Part shown: positions 1-8,944 of the stretch, one piece after another
Numbering within the stretch: the first letter of the stretch is position 1
How the letters are laid out: each line of letters begins with the position of its first letter
Source: an uncultured Gammaproteobacteria bacterium
Lineage (GTDB): Bacteria; Pseudomonadota; Gammaproteobacteria; Arenicellales; JAANXG01
Reading direction: 5' to 3'
Length of the DNA: 64,000 bases
Assembly (NCBI GenBank): GCA_947258785.1
Contig: CAMYJT010000006.1
Location: forward strand, 36,068 to 100,067
Notes under the pieces: generated by a model
What the model was told of the DNA's origin: nothing
Seen by the model: only the letters and a program-made list of their open reading frames with translations
The model's database searches: none
Made by a program: the position numbers and the translations under genes

Positions 1-1326
1 ACGGTGCGTGACAGCTTTGAGTTCCTGTCCGAACTGTATTCGGCCACCGATCAAATCCCACAGCCTTATTGTTTCCAGGGGCGGATGCAGTTGGAGGCGG
101 TGGAGTCCGCGATGCAGGAGCGGCAGCTGCGCGAAAAGGAAAAATTTCGCGTTGCCTTGAAGCGCCTCGTGGACGGACAGCCGGACACCCCGGTCGGCGT
201 TGCGCAGCGGTCTCGACTCGAGATGGACCAGCGGCCGCTCGAGGTGTTGAACGAACAGGGTTCCAAGGTGCTCACCGTGGATGGACAGCCCCTCATTCCG
301 CCGGCTGACATGCAAGCACTCATGCGTTCGATTTGGCAGGATTTTGGAGAGATACCCGAGGCATATCTGGTCCCGGCCGGAAGCGCCCCGTATTGGGTCG
401 ACAATGGCGGGGAAGGACGATTCCGCGAAGACTTGGTCGACGGTCCGCGGGACGACAACGCCTATGTCTACAACGAGTGGGATTACCGCCGCGGGCATTA
501 CCGCAAGGACTGGTGCGTGCTGCGTGAGACGGATGTTCATCCGTCGGACGAGTCGTTTGTGGAGGACACTCTAACGCGTTATTCGGCGCTGGTCGGCCAA
601 CTCAGAAGAACTTTTGAGGCACTGCGCGGCGAGGATCGTCTGCTGAAGCGGCAGATCGACGGCAGTGATATCGATCTGGACGCGGTCGTAGAAGCCAGCG
701 CGGACATGCGCGCCGGGATGGAGATGTCGGAGCGTATCTTCACCAAATTCAATAAATCGGAGCGCAATATGGCAGCGGTCTTCATGGTGGACATGAGCGG
801 CTCCACTAAGGGTTGGATCAACGATGCCGAACGCGAGGCGTTGGTGTTGTTGTGCGAGGCCTTGGAGGTGCTTGGCGACCGCTATGCCATTTACGGGTTC
901 TCCGGGATAACGCGCAAGCAGTGCTGCCTGTACCGGATCAAACGGTTTGGCGAATCCTACGACAATGGAGTCAAACGCCGGATTACCGGAATTCGGCCCC
1001 ACGATTACACTCGTATGGGCGTGATTATTCGCCATCTAACCGGCTTATTACGCCACATCGACGCGCGCACCAAGCTGCTGGTGACATTGTCCGACGGCAA
1101 ACCGGACGATTACGACGGCTATCGCGGTGAATACGGTGTTGAGGACACCCGGCAGGCGCTGATCGAGGCCAAGTATGAAGGCGTCCATCCTTTCTGCATC
1201 ACGATCGATACCGAAGCTCACGCCTATTTGCCGCGCATGTACGGTGCCGTGAACTACGTGGTGATCGACGAGGTCAGAAAACTGCCGCTCAAGGTTGCGG
1301 ACATCTATCGCAGTCTCACCAGTTAA
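1..1326 (+). CDS. VWA-domain protein, NorD/CbbO type (5' truncated by window)
   Basis: The reading frame is already open at base 1, so this is the C-terminal part (at least 441 residues) of a longer protein that starts outside the window. A von Willebrand factor A domain begins near visible residue 258, with the metal-ion adhesion site DMSGS at about 263 and a later LSDGKPDD loop. The part before it carries a YNEWDYRRGHY segment that I associate with NorD and CbbO proteins. In those families the VWA protein works with a MoxR-type AAA+ ATPase (NorQ or CbbQ) to activate nitric oxide reductase or RuBisCO. Which target applies cannot be decided here because the partner genes are not in view. The class is firm; the choice between NorD and CbbO is open. 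Confidence 0.8.
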   Translation, partial: TVRDSFEFLSELYSATDQIPQPYCFQGRMQLEAVESAMQERQLREKEKFRVALKRLVDGQPDTPVGVAQRSRLEMDQRPLEVLNEQGSKVLTVDGQPLIPPADMQALMRSIWQDFGEIPEAYLVPAGSAPYWVDNGGEGRFREDLVDGPRDDNAYVYNEWDYRRGHYRKDWCVLRETDVHPSDESFVEDTLTRYSALVGQLRRTFEALRGEDRLLKRQIDGSDIDLDAVVEASADMRAGMEMSERIFTKFNKSERNMAAVFMVDMSGSTKGWINDAEREALVLLCEALEVLGDRYAIYGFSGITRKQCCLYRIKRFGESYDNGVKRRITGIRPHDYTRMGVIIRHLTGLLRHIDARTKLLVTLSDGKPDDYDGYRGEYGVEDTRQALIEAKYEGVHPFCITIDTEAHAYLPRMYGAVNYVVIDEVRKLPLKVADIYRSLTS

Positions 1327-2099
1327 TCGGGGAGTCCTCACCCGATGCCGTGCAGGTGCCCGGCGGAGCGCTGGATTCCGGCGTATCCAGTTGATCCAAT
1401 GATGCGAGTTTTGGGTTCAGCTCTAATGTTGAATCTAATTCGCCGCATGTTGATGGTTTGCGAAACAGTGCCGGCAGGTGCGTCATTCGGGGGCGTTCAC
1501 GCGCCGCAGATGTATTTTTAAGACGCGGATTGGCGTCATCAAGAAGCGCACCGAACTGGGCACTGCATGGCAGGAGTATGTAAGTTTTTTGCTGGAGTGT
1601 TTTCACTATGTGCTGTTCCAAATAAATCGGCCGCGCAACGGTGAAAAAAAGAATGTTGTAAAAAAAACAAAATTAAAAAATGTTTTGTTGTTTTTTTGCT
1701 TGACTTTTCAAGTTGCGTGAATATAGTTGCGCTTAACTTCGATGTGTAGTACCGAAGTTTAAGGTAGTAACTAAGTTTGAGTGTAGACTGAACTTCAGTA
1801 AGAGCTACCACTGTATCTGTGTTCACTAAGGTATCTTGGAGAAGTCGGACACGGACTAGGGAAGCAAAGTCTGAAGGCGGAATAATATTAATATATTGGC
1901 TACCTTATCAACAAGCAAGGTCCGGCCAACCGGGTTCAAGCATCGGTTGGGCGCGGGCGTTGATCCCAGCCAGCTCCATCCCGTATTCGATCTCTTTCTC
2001 TTTGCCTTGATTCCTCCTGTTTACTCAAGGTGTTGATGCGTGGTTTGGATATGTCTGGGTCGTTGATATTGTAATTAACTCAACAACAGGAGATGCGTC
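1327..2099. other. AT-rich intergenic region and long leader before the histone-like gene
   Basis: This 773-base gap holds no gene I can support. From about 1620 the base composition turns strongly AT-rich, unlike the rest of the window, with A and T tracts at 1644-1697. An imperfect inverted repeat lies at 1732-1763 (CTTAACTTCG against CGAAGTTTAAG). A minus-strand open frame of 101 codons (1316-1621) and a 95-codon one (1539-1826) exist but have no recognisable motif. The stretch may be a long 5' leader or a small RNA for the gene at 2100. Confidence 0.5.
1700..1727 (+). promoter_or_regulatory. candidate sigma-70-like promoter
   Basis: TTGACT (1700-1705) and TATAGT (1722-1727) are separated by 16 bases, close to the -35/-10 consensus, directly after the AT-rich tract. 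Transcription would begin near 1734 and give a leader of about 365 bases before the histone-like gene, or a separate small RNA. This is seen by eye only. Confidence 0.45.
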
Positions 2100-2420
2100 A
2101 TGGCTGTAAAGAAACGAGCGAAAAAGAAGGCAACGAAGAAACGGGCCGCAAAGAAGGCCACATCAAAGAAAAAGGCCGCTAAGAAAAGGGCCACCAAGAA
2201 AAAGGTGAAGAAGAAGGCGACTAAGAAGAAGGCCGCTAAGAAAAGGGCTACCAAGAAAAAGGTGAAGAAGAAGGCGGCTAAGAAGAAGGCTGCTAAGAAA
2301 AAGGCCAGGAAGAAGGCGACCAAGAAGAAGGTGAAGAAAAAGGCCACTAAGAAAAAGGCTACAAAGAAAAAGGCTACAAAGAAAAAGGCCAGGAAGAAGG
2401 CTAAAAAAAAAAGTAAGTAA
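2100..2420 (+). CDS. Lys/Ala-rich histone H1-like DNA-binding protein
   Basis: This 106-residue protein is almost entirely Lys, Ala, Thr, Val and Arg, built from KKA/KKAT/KKVKK repeats, as in bacterial histone H1-like proteins (HctB of Chlamydia, the AlgP tail of Pseudomonas, Bordetella BpH1). Such proteins bind DNA or RNA through charge and can compact the nucleoid. A 57-bp (19-residue) unit is duplicated nearly perfectly at about 2175 and 2232. The start ATG follows CAGGAG at 2088-2092, a good ribosome site. A strong terminator follows, so it is probably monocistronic. The antisense hydrophobic open frame over it is a shadow of the lysine codons. Confidence 0.85.
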   Translation: MAVKKRAKKKATKKRAAKKATSKKKAAKKRATKKKVKKKATKKKAAKKRATKKKVKKKAAKKKAAKKKARKKATKKKVKKKATKKKATKKKATKKKARKKAKKKSK

Positions 2421-2489
2421 GCGGAAAAAAGCGGGCCTGAGGATTCCTCTGCCGTTCTAGAGGGCCTCTGTCCCGTGCTAGTGAATAAG

Positions 2490-2523
2490 CCGCTGGTCGA
2501 CTTGTTGGCCAGCGGTTTTTTTT
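2490..2523 (+). terminator. rho-independent terminator
   Basis: A perfect 7-bp stem CCGCTGG (2490-2496) / CCAGCGG (2509-2515) is followed by eight T residues (2516-2523). It lies 70 bases after the histone-like gene and before the 3' end of the convergent 5-oxoprolinase gene. Confidence 0.9.
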
Positions 2524-2637
2524 CGCCCAGGCGGCGCGGATGCCAGTCGCACCGGCCGTTCCGGCGTGGTTATCCGGTGACGGACCGTTCCGGATTCGAT
2601 GCTCGCCAAGCGGCCGGACCGGACGATGGGATTGTGC

Positions 2638-5600
2638 TCAGACGCTAACCGAGCCGAATCCGCCACCCCCCGGTGTTTCAATGACCACGATATCATCCGG
2701 CGATACGGACAACTGTGCGCATGCGCCAAGCACCACCTCGGTGCCGTCCGCCCTGACCACATAGTTGTACCCGGCTCGTCCGGGATTTCCGCCGCACATA
2801 CCGAAGGGCGGCACGGCCCGGCGGTTCGACAATATTGACATGGACATTGGCGCCCTGAAGCGAATCCGCCTCACGACGCCGTTGCCGCCGTTTAAGCGGC
2901 CACGGCCGCCGCTGTCACGGCGGATGTGGAAGCTTTCCAGAATGACCGGAAACCGCCATTCCAGCACCTCCGGATCGGTGAGCCGGGAATTGGTCATATG
3001 GGTGTGGACGGCGTCGGTGCCGGGAAAATGGTCCCCCGCTCCGGAACCGCCACAGATGGTCTCGTAGTACTGATACTGTTCATTACCGAAGGTGAAATTG
3101 TTCATGGTGCCCTGTGAAGCGGCACAGACGCCCAGGGCGCCGTACAAGGTGTCGACCACACACTGTGAGGTCTCGACGTTTCCCGCCACCACGGCGGCCG
3201 GATACTCCGGATTCAGTAAGCACTTGGCCGGTATTTCGATACGAAGCGGCTTGAGGCAGCCGGCGTTCAGCGGAATGTCCTCCTTGACCAGTGTGCGAAA
3301 CACGTAAAGCACCGCCGCCTTGCAGACCGCGGCCGGCGCATTGAAGTTGGTTTCCTGCTGCGGTGAGGTGCCCGTAAAGTCGATCGTCGCGCTGCGGTCC
3401 GACGGGTTTATGGAGATGGACACGCAAATGATGCTGCCGTCATCCATGGGATAAGTGAACCGGCCGTCGTGCAATACATCGATAACCTTGCGCACCGATT
3501 CTTCTGCATAGTCCTGAACATGGCGCATGTATGCGTGCACGGTTTCTAGTCCGTAGAGCTTGGTAAGACGGCCCAGTTCCAAAACGCCTTTTTGATTGGC
3601 GGCGATCTGCGCTTTGATGTCTGCGAGGTTCTGATCCGGATTGCGCGCCGGATAGGCGATGTCTTTCAGCAGGGATAAAAAGGCCTGTTCACGCAGCTTT
3701 CCACGGCTCACCAGCAGAAAATTATCGATCAGCGCCCCCTCTTCCTCGACCGATCGGCTGTTGGGCGGCATCGAACCGGGTGTTATCCCGCCGATGTCCG
3801 CGTGATGACCACGTGACGCCACGTAGAAGAGAATGTCTTCCCCGCCTTCGTCAAACACCGGCGTGATCACGGTGATGTCGGGCAAGTGTGTCCCGCCGTT
3901 GTACGGAGCGTTCTGGACGAACACGTCGCCGGTGCGCATCTTGCTGCCCTGGGCGCGAATAACGCTGCGCACACTTTCCCCCATCGATCCCAAGTGGACA
4001 GGCATGTGAGGAGCGTTGCAGATCAGGTCGCCGTAGTGATCGAAGATTGCGCACGAAAAATCCAGTCGCTCCTTCATGTTCACCGAGTAACTGGTGTTCT
4101 GCAGCGTATACCCCATTTGTTCGGCAATGGACATGAACAGTTTATTGAAGATTTCCAGCATCACCGGGTCCACATCGGTACCCACCTCGCGATACCGGGG
4201 CCGCGGCGACACCCGCCTCAGGACGAGTTCATCCGGCATCGTGATTTCGGCGTCCCATCCCGGCTCCACCACGATCGTGCTGTTGGGTTCTACAATCAGC
4301 CCCGGTCCGGAAACAACTTGGTTGACGCTGAGTGTCTCGCGTCGGTACACGGGTGTACGAACATACCGGCCGTGGGTGAACATCTCGGTCCATTCCCGTG
4401 GTTGCGCGGCGTGCTGGCCGTCCTCCGGCGCACAGGCCCGTTCGGGCGCGGGTGAGTTGACCACCAACTCCACCGCAATGGATTCGATGACCTGGTCGCG
4501 GGACGGGTCGACAAACCCAAATCGCTGTCGATGGGCATCTGCGAATTCCCGCTGCATCCGCTCCGCCGCACCGAAGTCGACACTGAACGACGTATCGGTC
4601 CCCTGGTAACGAATCATCGCCGTGCGGAGCACGCTGTGTTGGTCGCGCACACCCTGACGCTGCAGGTCTCCCTCGCCACGCTCGACGAGCTCCTGATAGC
4701 GTTCGTGCAGCGTTGCCACGCTTGCCTCGCTGAGGGGGAGTTCCACGGTCCGGTCGTGCAGAACCCGGATGTCGGCCATACCCATGCCGTAAGCTGACAG
4801 CACGCTGGCGTGTCGGTGTATGAATACACGATTGATGCCGAGGGCGTCGGCGACCAGGCACGCGTGCTGTGCACCGGCGCCGCCGAAACAGCACAAGGTG
4901 TATTCGGTCACATTGTATCCGCGTTGCACCGAGATGCGCTTGATGGCCGCCACCATGTTTTCTACTGCGATGTCGATAAATCCTTCGGCAACCTGTTGCA
5001 CCGTGCGGTTGCCGCTATCGGCGCGATTAATGGACTCCGTCAATTCGGCAAACTTGGTTTTGACAATCTCGGTGTCGATGAGATCGTCCCCCATGGGGCC
5101 GAACACACGCGGGAAGTTGTTCGGTATCAGCTTGCCTAGCGCGACGTTGCAGTCTGTAACGGTCAGCGGCCCTCCGCGCCGGTAGCAAGCGGGTCCGGGG
5201 GCGGCGCCGGCCGAGTCGGGCCCGACTTGGAAGCGGGCGCCGTCGAAATGCAGTATCGATCCGCCGCCGGCCGCGACGGTGTGAATATTCAACATCGGTG
5301 CACGCAGCCGTACGCCGGCGATTTCGGTTTCCAGAGTACGCTCGAATCCGCCGTCATAGTGGCAGACGTCGGTGGAGGTGCCGCCCATGTCGAACCCGAT
5401 GATGCGATCGAATCCCGCGTCGAGTGCGGTGGCCACGGCGCCGACAACTCCTCCGGCGGGTCCCGACAAGATGCTGTCTTTGCCCCGGAACAGCCGCGCA
5501 TCCGTCAACCCGCCGTTGGATTGCATGAACATTAAGCGGCTATCCTTGAGTTCTTCGGCGATGTCGGCGATGTAACGCCTGAGTATGGGTGACAAGTAGG

Positions 5601-6240
5601 CGTCCACCATAGTGGTGTCGCCGCGACTGACGAATTTCATTAACGCGATGACCTCGTGGGACACCGATATCTGTTTGAACCCGATCTGAGCGGCGACGTC
5701 GGCAACGGCACGTTCGTGTTGCGGGTAGCGATATCCGTGCATAAAGACCACGGCGATGGACCGAATACCCTGGTCATAAACCCCCTGTAACTGATCACGC
5801 ACCACGGGCAAATCGACCGGGCAAAGGATGTCTCCCTGAGCACTGATCCGTTCATCGATTTCCACAACCTCGGTGTAGAGCATTTGTGGAAGCCGGATCT
5901 CCAGCGCAAAGATGTCCGGACGGTTCTGGTAACCGATGCGCAGGGCATCGTGAAACCCCCGGGTGGTGACCAGCACCGAGGGCTCGCCTTTGCGTTCCAG
6001 CAGGGCGTTGGTTGCAACGGTAGTCCCCATTTTCACCGATTCGATCCGGTTGGCCGGGATCGGGTCTTCCCGGGATAATCCCATGACATCGCGAATGCCC
6101 TGCAGCACCGCGTCCTGGTATTGCTCCGGATTTTCCGACAATAATTTGTGGGTGATGATTTTCCCGCCCGGTTGGTGCGCGATGATGTCTGTGAACGTGC
6201 CGCCACGATCTACCCAAAACTGCCACTGCAGACTGGTCAT
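2638..6240 (-). CDS. 5-oxoprolinase (ATP-hydrolysing), fused HyuA-HyuB type
   Basis: The 1200-residue protein joins the hydantoinase A/oxoprolinase domain (about 1-690) and the hydantoinase B domain (about 700-1190). This is the full-length layout of OplAH-type 5-oxoprolinase, which opens 5-oxo-L-proline to L-glutamate with ATP in the cytoplasm. The N-terminal phosphate-binding motif DRGGTFTDII lies at residues 11-20 and a second actin-like motif, GFDMGGTSTD, lies near 288. The C-terminus ends in the family's glycine-rich tail (TPGGGGFG). Stand-alone hydantoinase or acetone carboxylase subunits are separate proteins, so the fusion favours oxoprolinase. It is transcribed away from the kinase gene at 6364. 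The ATG at 6240 directly precedes the conserved N-terminus. Confidence 0.9.
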   Translation of the reverse strand: MTSLQWQFWVDRGGTFTDIIAHQPGGKIITHKLLSENPEQYQDAVLQGIRDVMGLSREDPIPANRIESVKMGTTVATNALLERKGEPSVLVTTRGFHDALRIGYQNRPDIFALEIRLPQMLYTEVVEIDERISAQGDILCPVDLPVVRDQLQGVYDQGIRSIAVVFMHGYRYPQHERAVADVAAQIGFKQISVSHEVIALMKFVSRGDTTMVDAYLSPILRRYIADIAEELKDSRLMFMQSNGGLTDARLFRGKDSILSGPAGGVVGAVATALDAGFDRIIGFDMGGTSTDVCHYDGGFERTLETEIAGVRLRAPMLNIHTVAAGGGSILHFDGARFQVGPDSAGAAPGPACYRRGGPLTVTDCNVALGKLIPNNFPRVFGPMGDDLIDTEIVKTKFAELTESINRADSGNRTVQQVAEGFIDIAVENMVAAIKRISVQRGYNVTEYTLCCFGGAGAQHACLVADALGINRVFIHRHASVLSAYGMGMADIRVLHDRTVELPLSEASVATLHERYQELVERGEGDLQRQGVRDQHSVLRTAMIRYQGTDTSFSVDFGAAERMQREFADAHRQRFGFVDPSRDQVIESIAVELVVNSPAPERACAPEDGQHAAQPREWTEMFTHGRYVRTPVYRRETLSVNQVVSGPGLIVEPNSTIVVEPGWDAEITMPDELVLRRVSPRPRYREVGTDVDPVMLEIFNKLFMSIAEQMGYTLQNTSYSVNMKERLDFSCAIFDHYGDLICNAPHMPVHLGSMGESVRSVIRAQGSKMRTGDVFVQNAPYNGGTHLPDITVITPVFDEGGEDILFYVASRGHHADIGGITPGSMPPNSRSVEEEGALIDNFLLVSRGKLREQAFLSLLKDIAYPARNPDQNLADIKAQIAANQKGVLELGRLTKLYGLETVHAYMRHVQDYAEESVRKVIDVLHDGRFTYPMDDGSIICVSISINPSDRSATIDFTGTSPQQETNFNAPAAVCKAAVLYVFRTLVKEDIPLNAGCLKPLRIEIPAKCLLNPEYPAAVVAGNVETSQCVVDTLYGALGVCAASQGTMNNFTFGNEQYQYYETICGGSGAGDHFPGTDAVHTHMTNSRLTDPEVLEWRFPVILESFHIRRDSGGRGRLNGGNGVVRRIRFRAPMSMSILSNRRAVPPFGMCGGNPGRAGYNYVVRADGTEVVLGACAQLSVSPDDIVVIETPGGGGFGSVSV

Positions 6241-6301
6241 GGCCTGGATTTCCGCTTCATTTCGTCGTCATTCTCTGTACGGACGTCTGTAAACCGAGTC
6301 A

Positions 6302-6329
6302 TTGCTGGACACAGCGCCGACCCTATAAT
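6302..6329 (+). promoter_or_regulatory. candidate promoter of the Ser/Thr kinase gene
   Basis: A perfect TATAAT (6324-6329) lies 16 bases after TTGCTG (6302-6307) in the 123-base divergent region between the 5-oxoprolinase and kinase genes. It would give a leader of about 28 bases for the kinase. Confidence 0.5.
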
Positions 6330-6363
6330 AGCTTGGCCGGATTACCAGTTCTGAGTCAGCCGG

Positions 6364-8565
6364 ATGGTGTCGGATTCAAAGCATAACGTACCTCTGCGCA
6401 TACCTGGGTACCAACTTCGAGGTGAGATTGGTCGCGGCGGGATCGCCTCGGTGTATTTAGCTGTCCAGGAATCTCTCGACCGGCAGGTGGCGCTGAAGGT
6501 GATGTCGCCGATTCTGGTTGCGGAACCCAATTTCAGTGAGCGTTTTATACGCGAAGGTCGAACCATCGCCCAGCTCAACCATCCGGGTATCGTCACCATC
6601 TACGACATCGCGGCGGAGAACTACCATCACTACATTGCCATGGAGTATCTGCCCGGCGGTACCTTGAAAGAGAAAATGCGTCAGACGATGACGCAGACCG
6701 ATGCGTTGACCATCGTTCGGCAGGTGGCGTTGGCCCTTGCCTACGCCCACGAGCAGGGAATAGTCCACCGCGACGTCAAACCTGAGAACATTTTGTTTCG
6801 CGGAAACGGCGCGCCAGTACTCACCGACTTTGGAATCGCCAAAACGGTTGGCGCCGATTCCAGCCTGACTCACACCGGCATCATAGTCGGCACGCCGCGA
6901 TACATCAGTCCCGAGCAAGCCGACGGGAGGGGTACCGATGGGCGATCTGACATCTATGCGCTGGGTGTCATCCTGTTCGAAATACTCGCCGGTAAGCCGC
7001 CTTTCGATAATGGGGACAACATCGCGCTGCTGTACTCCCACGTTAACGATCCGATCCCAGCGCTCCCTGAGCAGCATGGTAACCTGCAACCGCTGGTCGA
7101 GGCGGCCATGGCAAAGGATCCGGACCGGCGGGTGTCCGATGGACGTCTGCTGGCCGACATGATCCGCGTCATCCAGCGCAAAACGCGGCATACGACGCGG
7201 CACTCGCTGACCCCGGTGTCCGCTGCCCCGGAGCGCAGCCTGAGCGGCACCGGCCAACGCCCCCCACTACCAAAGCAGCGGCAGGGACGCCGCCCTCGGT
7301 TGCTGCGACCATGGGTGGGAATCCTGGTGGTTGCCGTGTTTGCGGCGGTGTTGATGTGGCAGCGATTACCGGTGCCGGCGCCCGAACGTACAGTGGCGAC
7401 CGCGCCCAGGCCCGCCGCCACCGCCGCGGCGCCGGAATCGGCTCCAGCGACGGCAACGACACCGGCAGCGCGCATGACGGCGGCACCGGAACCGGCTCCA
7501 GCGACGGCAGCGCGCACGACGGCGGCGCCGGAACCGGCAGCCGACACGTCCGATACCGAGCACGTCGGAAGAACGCAGGCGGGGCCCTCTGCGGCCGCTG
7601 CGGACCACGCCGGTGACACCAAGACGCCGCCGGCACCGTTATCCACCCCAAGCAGGCGTAACGGGACGGCAATGCAGACGTCGAGTGCAGCGGCGCGGCG
7701 GCGATCGAGTGCGCGCAGCGGCCCCTCGTCGGACGTGGAGTCGGTGTTACAGTTGGCTGAATCCCAGATGACGCTCGGGCAAATTGATGAACCCGAGGGT
7801 GAAAATGCCTTGGCCAGCTACCGCAACGCTCTGAGTTTGGTCCGGCAGCATCCCCAGGCTTTGGCTGGACTGGAACGCGTCGGCAACCACTTTTTGAGCC
7901 GTGGGCGGGAGTTGGCGGAATTGAGGGAATACGACCGGGCGGCGGAGATCATCGAGCGCGGACTGCGCGCGGTGCCGGAATACGAACCGCTGATCACGCT
8001 GAGGAGCAACGTCAGTTTGATGCGCACGGCCGAACGCGAGTTCGCCGAGGCTGAAAAACACTACTGGGGTCAGGACGGGACGACACCGGATACGGTGGTG
8101 GCGACCAAGTGGTACCGCAAAGCGGCGGAAAAGGGCCACTTAATGGCCCAGTACTTTTTCGGCATCGCCGTCGCGAATGGCGATGGTGTGCAAAAGGACG
8201 AAGCGGCGGGCCGGCGTTGGCTGCAGCGCGCGGCGACCCGTGGCAGCGAGGACGCCCAGTTCAATCTCGGTCTCGGGTTGATATTCGGACCCGAGCCGGA
8301 TCCGGAGGCAGCGTCGCAGTGGGTCGTCAGTCTGGCCAACCGAAACTACGCGCCGGCCTACAAGCTATTGGGTTGGATGTACAATACCGGCACCGGCGTG
8401 GACAAGAGCATGCGTGAGGCAATTCGTTGGAATGTCAAACACGTGATGAGTAAGCCGCCCGCCGCCGGTTCTCCAGCTGCGCGAACGGTTGGCGTCTGGC
8501 AGGACCGGTTCAACGCCGCATTCCAAAAAATCAATCGCGAACAGCGGCCGCCGGAGCCCAACTAA
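6364..8565 (+). CDS. Membrane Ser/Thr protein kinase with C-terminal Sel1/TPR repeats
   Basis: The 733-residue protein starts with a Hanks-type kinase domain (about 15-275): glycine loop GRGG at 23-26, ATP-binding lysine K45, catalytic HRDVKPEN at 135-142, DFG at 155-157 and GTPRYISPEQ in the activation segment. All catalytic residues are present, so it should be active. A single membrane helix (about 317-335) and a Pro/Ala-rich linker follow. The C-terminal part has TPR-like helices and at least two Sel1 repeats (KWYRKAAEKGH, RWLQRAATRGS), so the repeats probably face the periplasm. The kinase resembles PknB/Stk sensors but the Sel1 sensor part replaces PASTA repeats. The stop codon falls inside the left end of a repeat element. 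No partner phosphatase gene is adjacent. Confidence 0.9.
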   Translation: MVSDSKHNVPLRIPGYQLRGEIGRGGIASVYLAVQESLDRQVALKVMSPILVAEPNFSERFIREGRTIAQLNHPGIVTIYDIAAENYHHYIAMEYLPGGTLKEKMRQTMTQTDALTIVRQVALALAYAHEQGIVHRDVKPENILFRGNGAPVLTDFGIAKTVGADSSLTHTGIIVGTPRYISPEQADGRGTDGRSDIYALGVILFEILAGKPPFDNGDNIALLYSHVNDPIPALPEQHGNLQPLVEAAMAKDPDRRVSDGRLLADMIRVIQRKTRHTTRHSLTPVSAAPERSLSGTGQRPPLPKQRQGRRPRLLRPWVGILVVAVFAAVLMWQRLPVPAPERTVATAPRPAATAAAPESAPATATTPAARMTAAPEPAPATAARTTAAPEPAADTSDTEHVGRTQAGPSAAAADHAGDTKTPPAPLSTPSRRNGTAMQTSSAAARRRSSARSGPSSDVESVLQLAESQMTLGQIDEPEGENALASYRNALSLVRQHPQALAGLERVGNHFLSRGRELAELREYDRAAEIIERGLRAVPEYEPLITLRSNVSLMRTAEREFAEAEKHYWGQDGTTPDTVVATKWYRKAAEKGHLMAQYFFGIAVANGDGVQKDEAAGRRWLQRAATRGSEDAQFNLGLGLIFGPEPDPEAASQWVVSLANRNYAPAYKLLGWMYNTGTGVDKSMREAIRWNVKHVMSKPPAAGSPAARTVGVWQDRFNAAFQKINREQRPPEPN

Positions 8566-8814
8566 TGCGGAACTTGCACTGAGCATCCCGGACGATGGCG
8601 AGGATATCGGACGACTGAATGCCACACTGGAACGAAACGCACGGCCGGCTATGGGTTGCAAGAAACGCATATGCGGGCGTTCGAGTTCAACCCGGAGCCG
8701 GGATAGGCGATTGCCCGGACACAAGAGGGTGTCCGCCAAGGCATTGATCGCAGTTCTCATTGCGGACACCTTGCCAGCCTCTATGTTCGCCGCCTTGGCG
8801 TAATATCCAGGCTA
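8562..8814. repeat. Dispersed TIR-bearing element, copy 1 (about 253 bp)
   Basis: This interval aligns end to end with 39771-40020. The left end (CTAATGCGGAACTTGCACTG...) is a weak match to the shared terminal inverted repeat, and the right end (CCTTGGCGTAATATCCAGGCTA, 8793-8814) is a good one. Internal blocks shared with copy 2 include ATCCCGGA, GCTATGG, GCGTTCGAG and GCCGGGATAGGCGA. A minus-strand peptide frame is conserved between copies. An internal perfect inverted repeat GGACAC/GTGTCC lies near 8718-8735. No transposase is encoded, so a MITE-like or relic nature is inferred. Confidence 0.75.
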
Positions 8815-8944
8815 AGAAGTCCGCGACCGAACAGCATTGGCGCCGGTGTCGAACTGCGGTTGCGGTGTCGCGTGCCTGCCGGTTGCGAGATCGGTGTGGA
8901 CACGCTGCGGTCAGCGCAGTGATCGTCCATTGCGGCGGCGTGGT

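Noticed and set aside
1920..1980. tRNA-like segment (GGGTTCAAGC)
   Set aside because: The T-loop-like string has no matching acceptor or anticodon arms nearby; not a tRNA.
2075..2347. Minus-strand 90-codon frame, strongly hydrophobic (FFLAAFF repeats)
   Set aside because: It is the complement of the lysine/alanine-codon repeats of the histone-like gene; the composition is an artefact.
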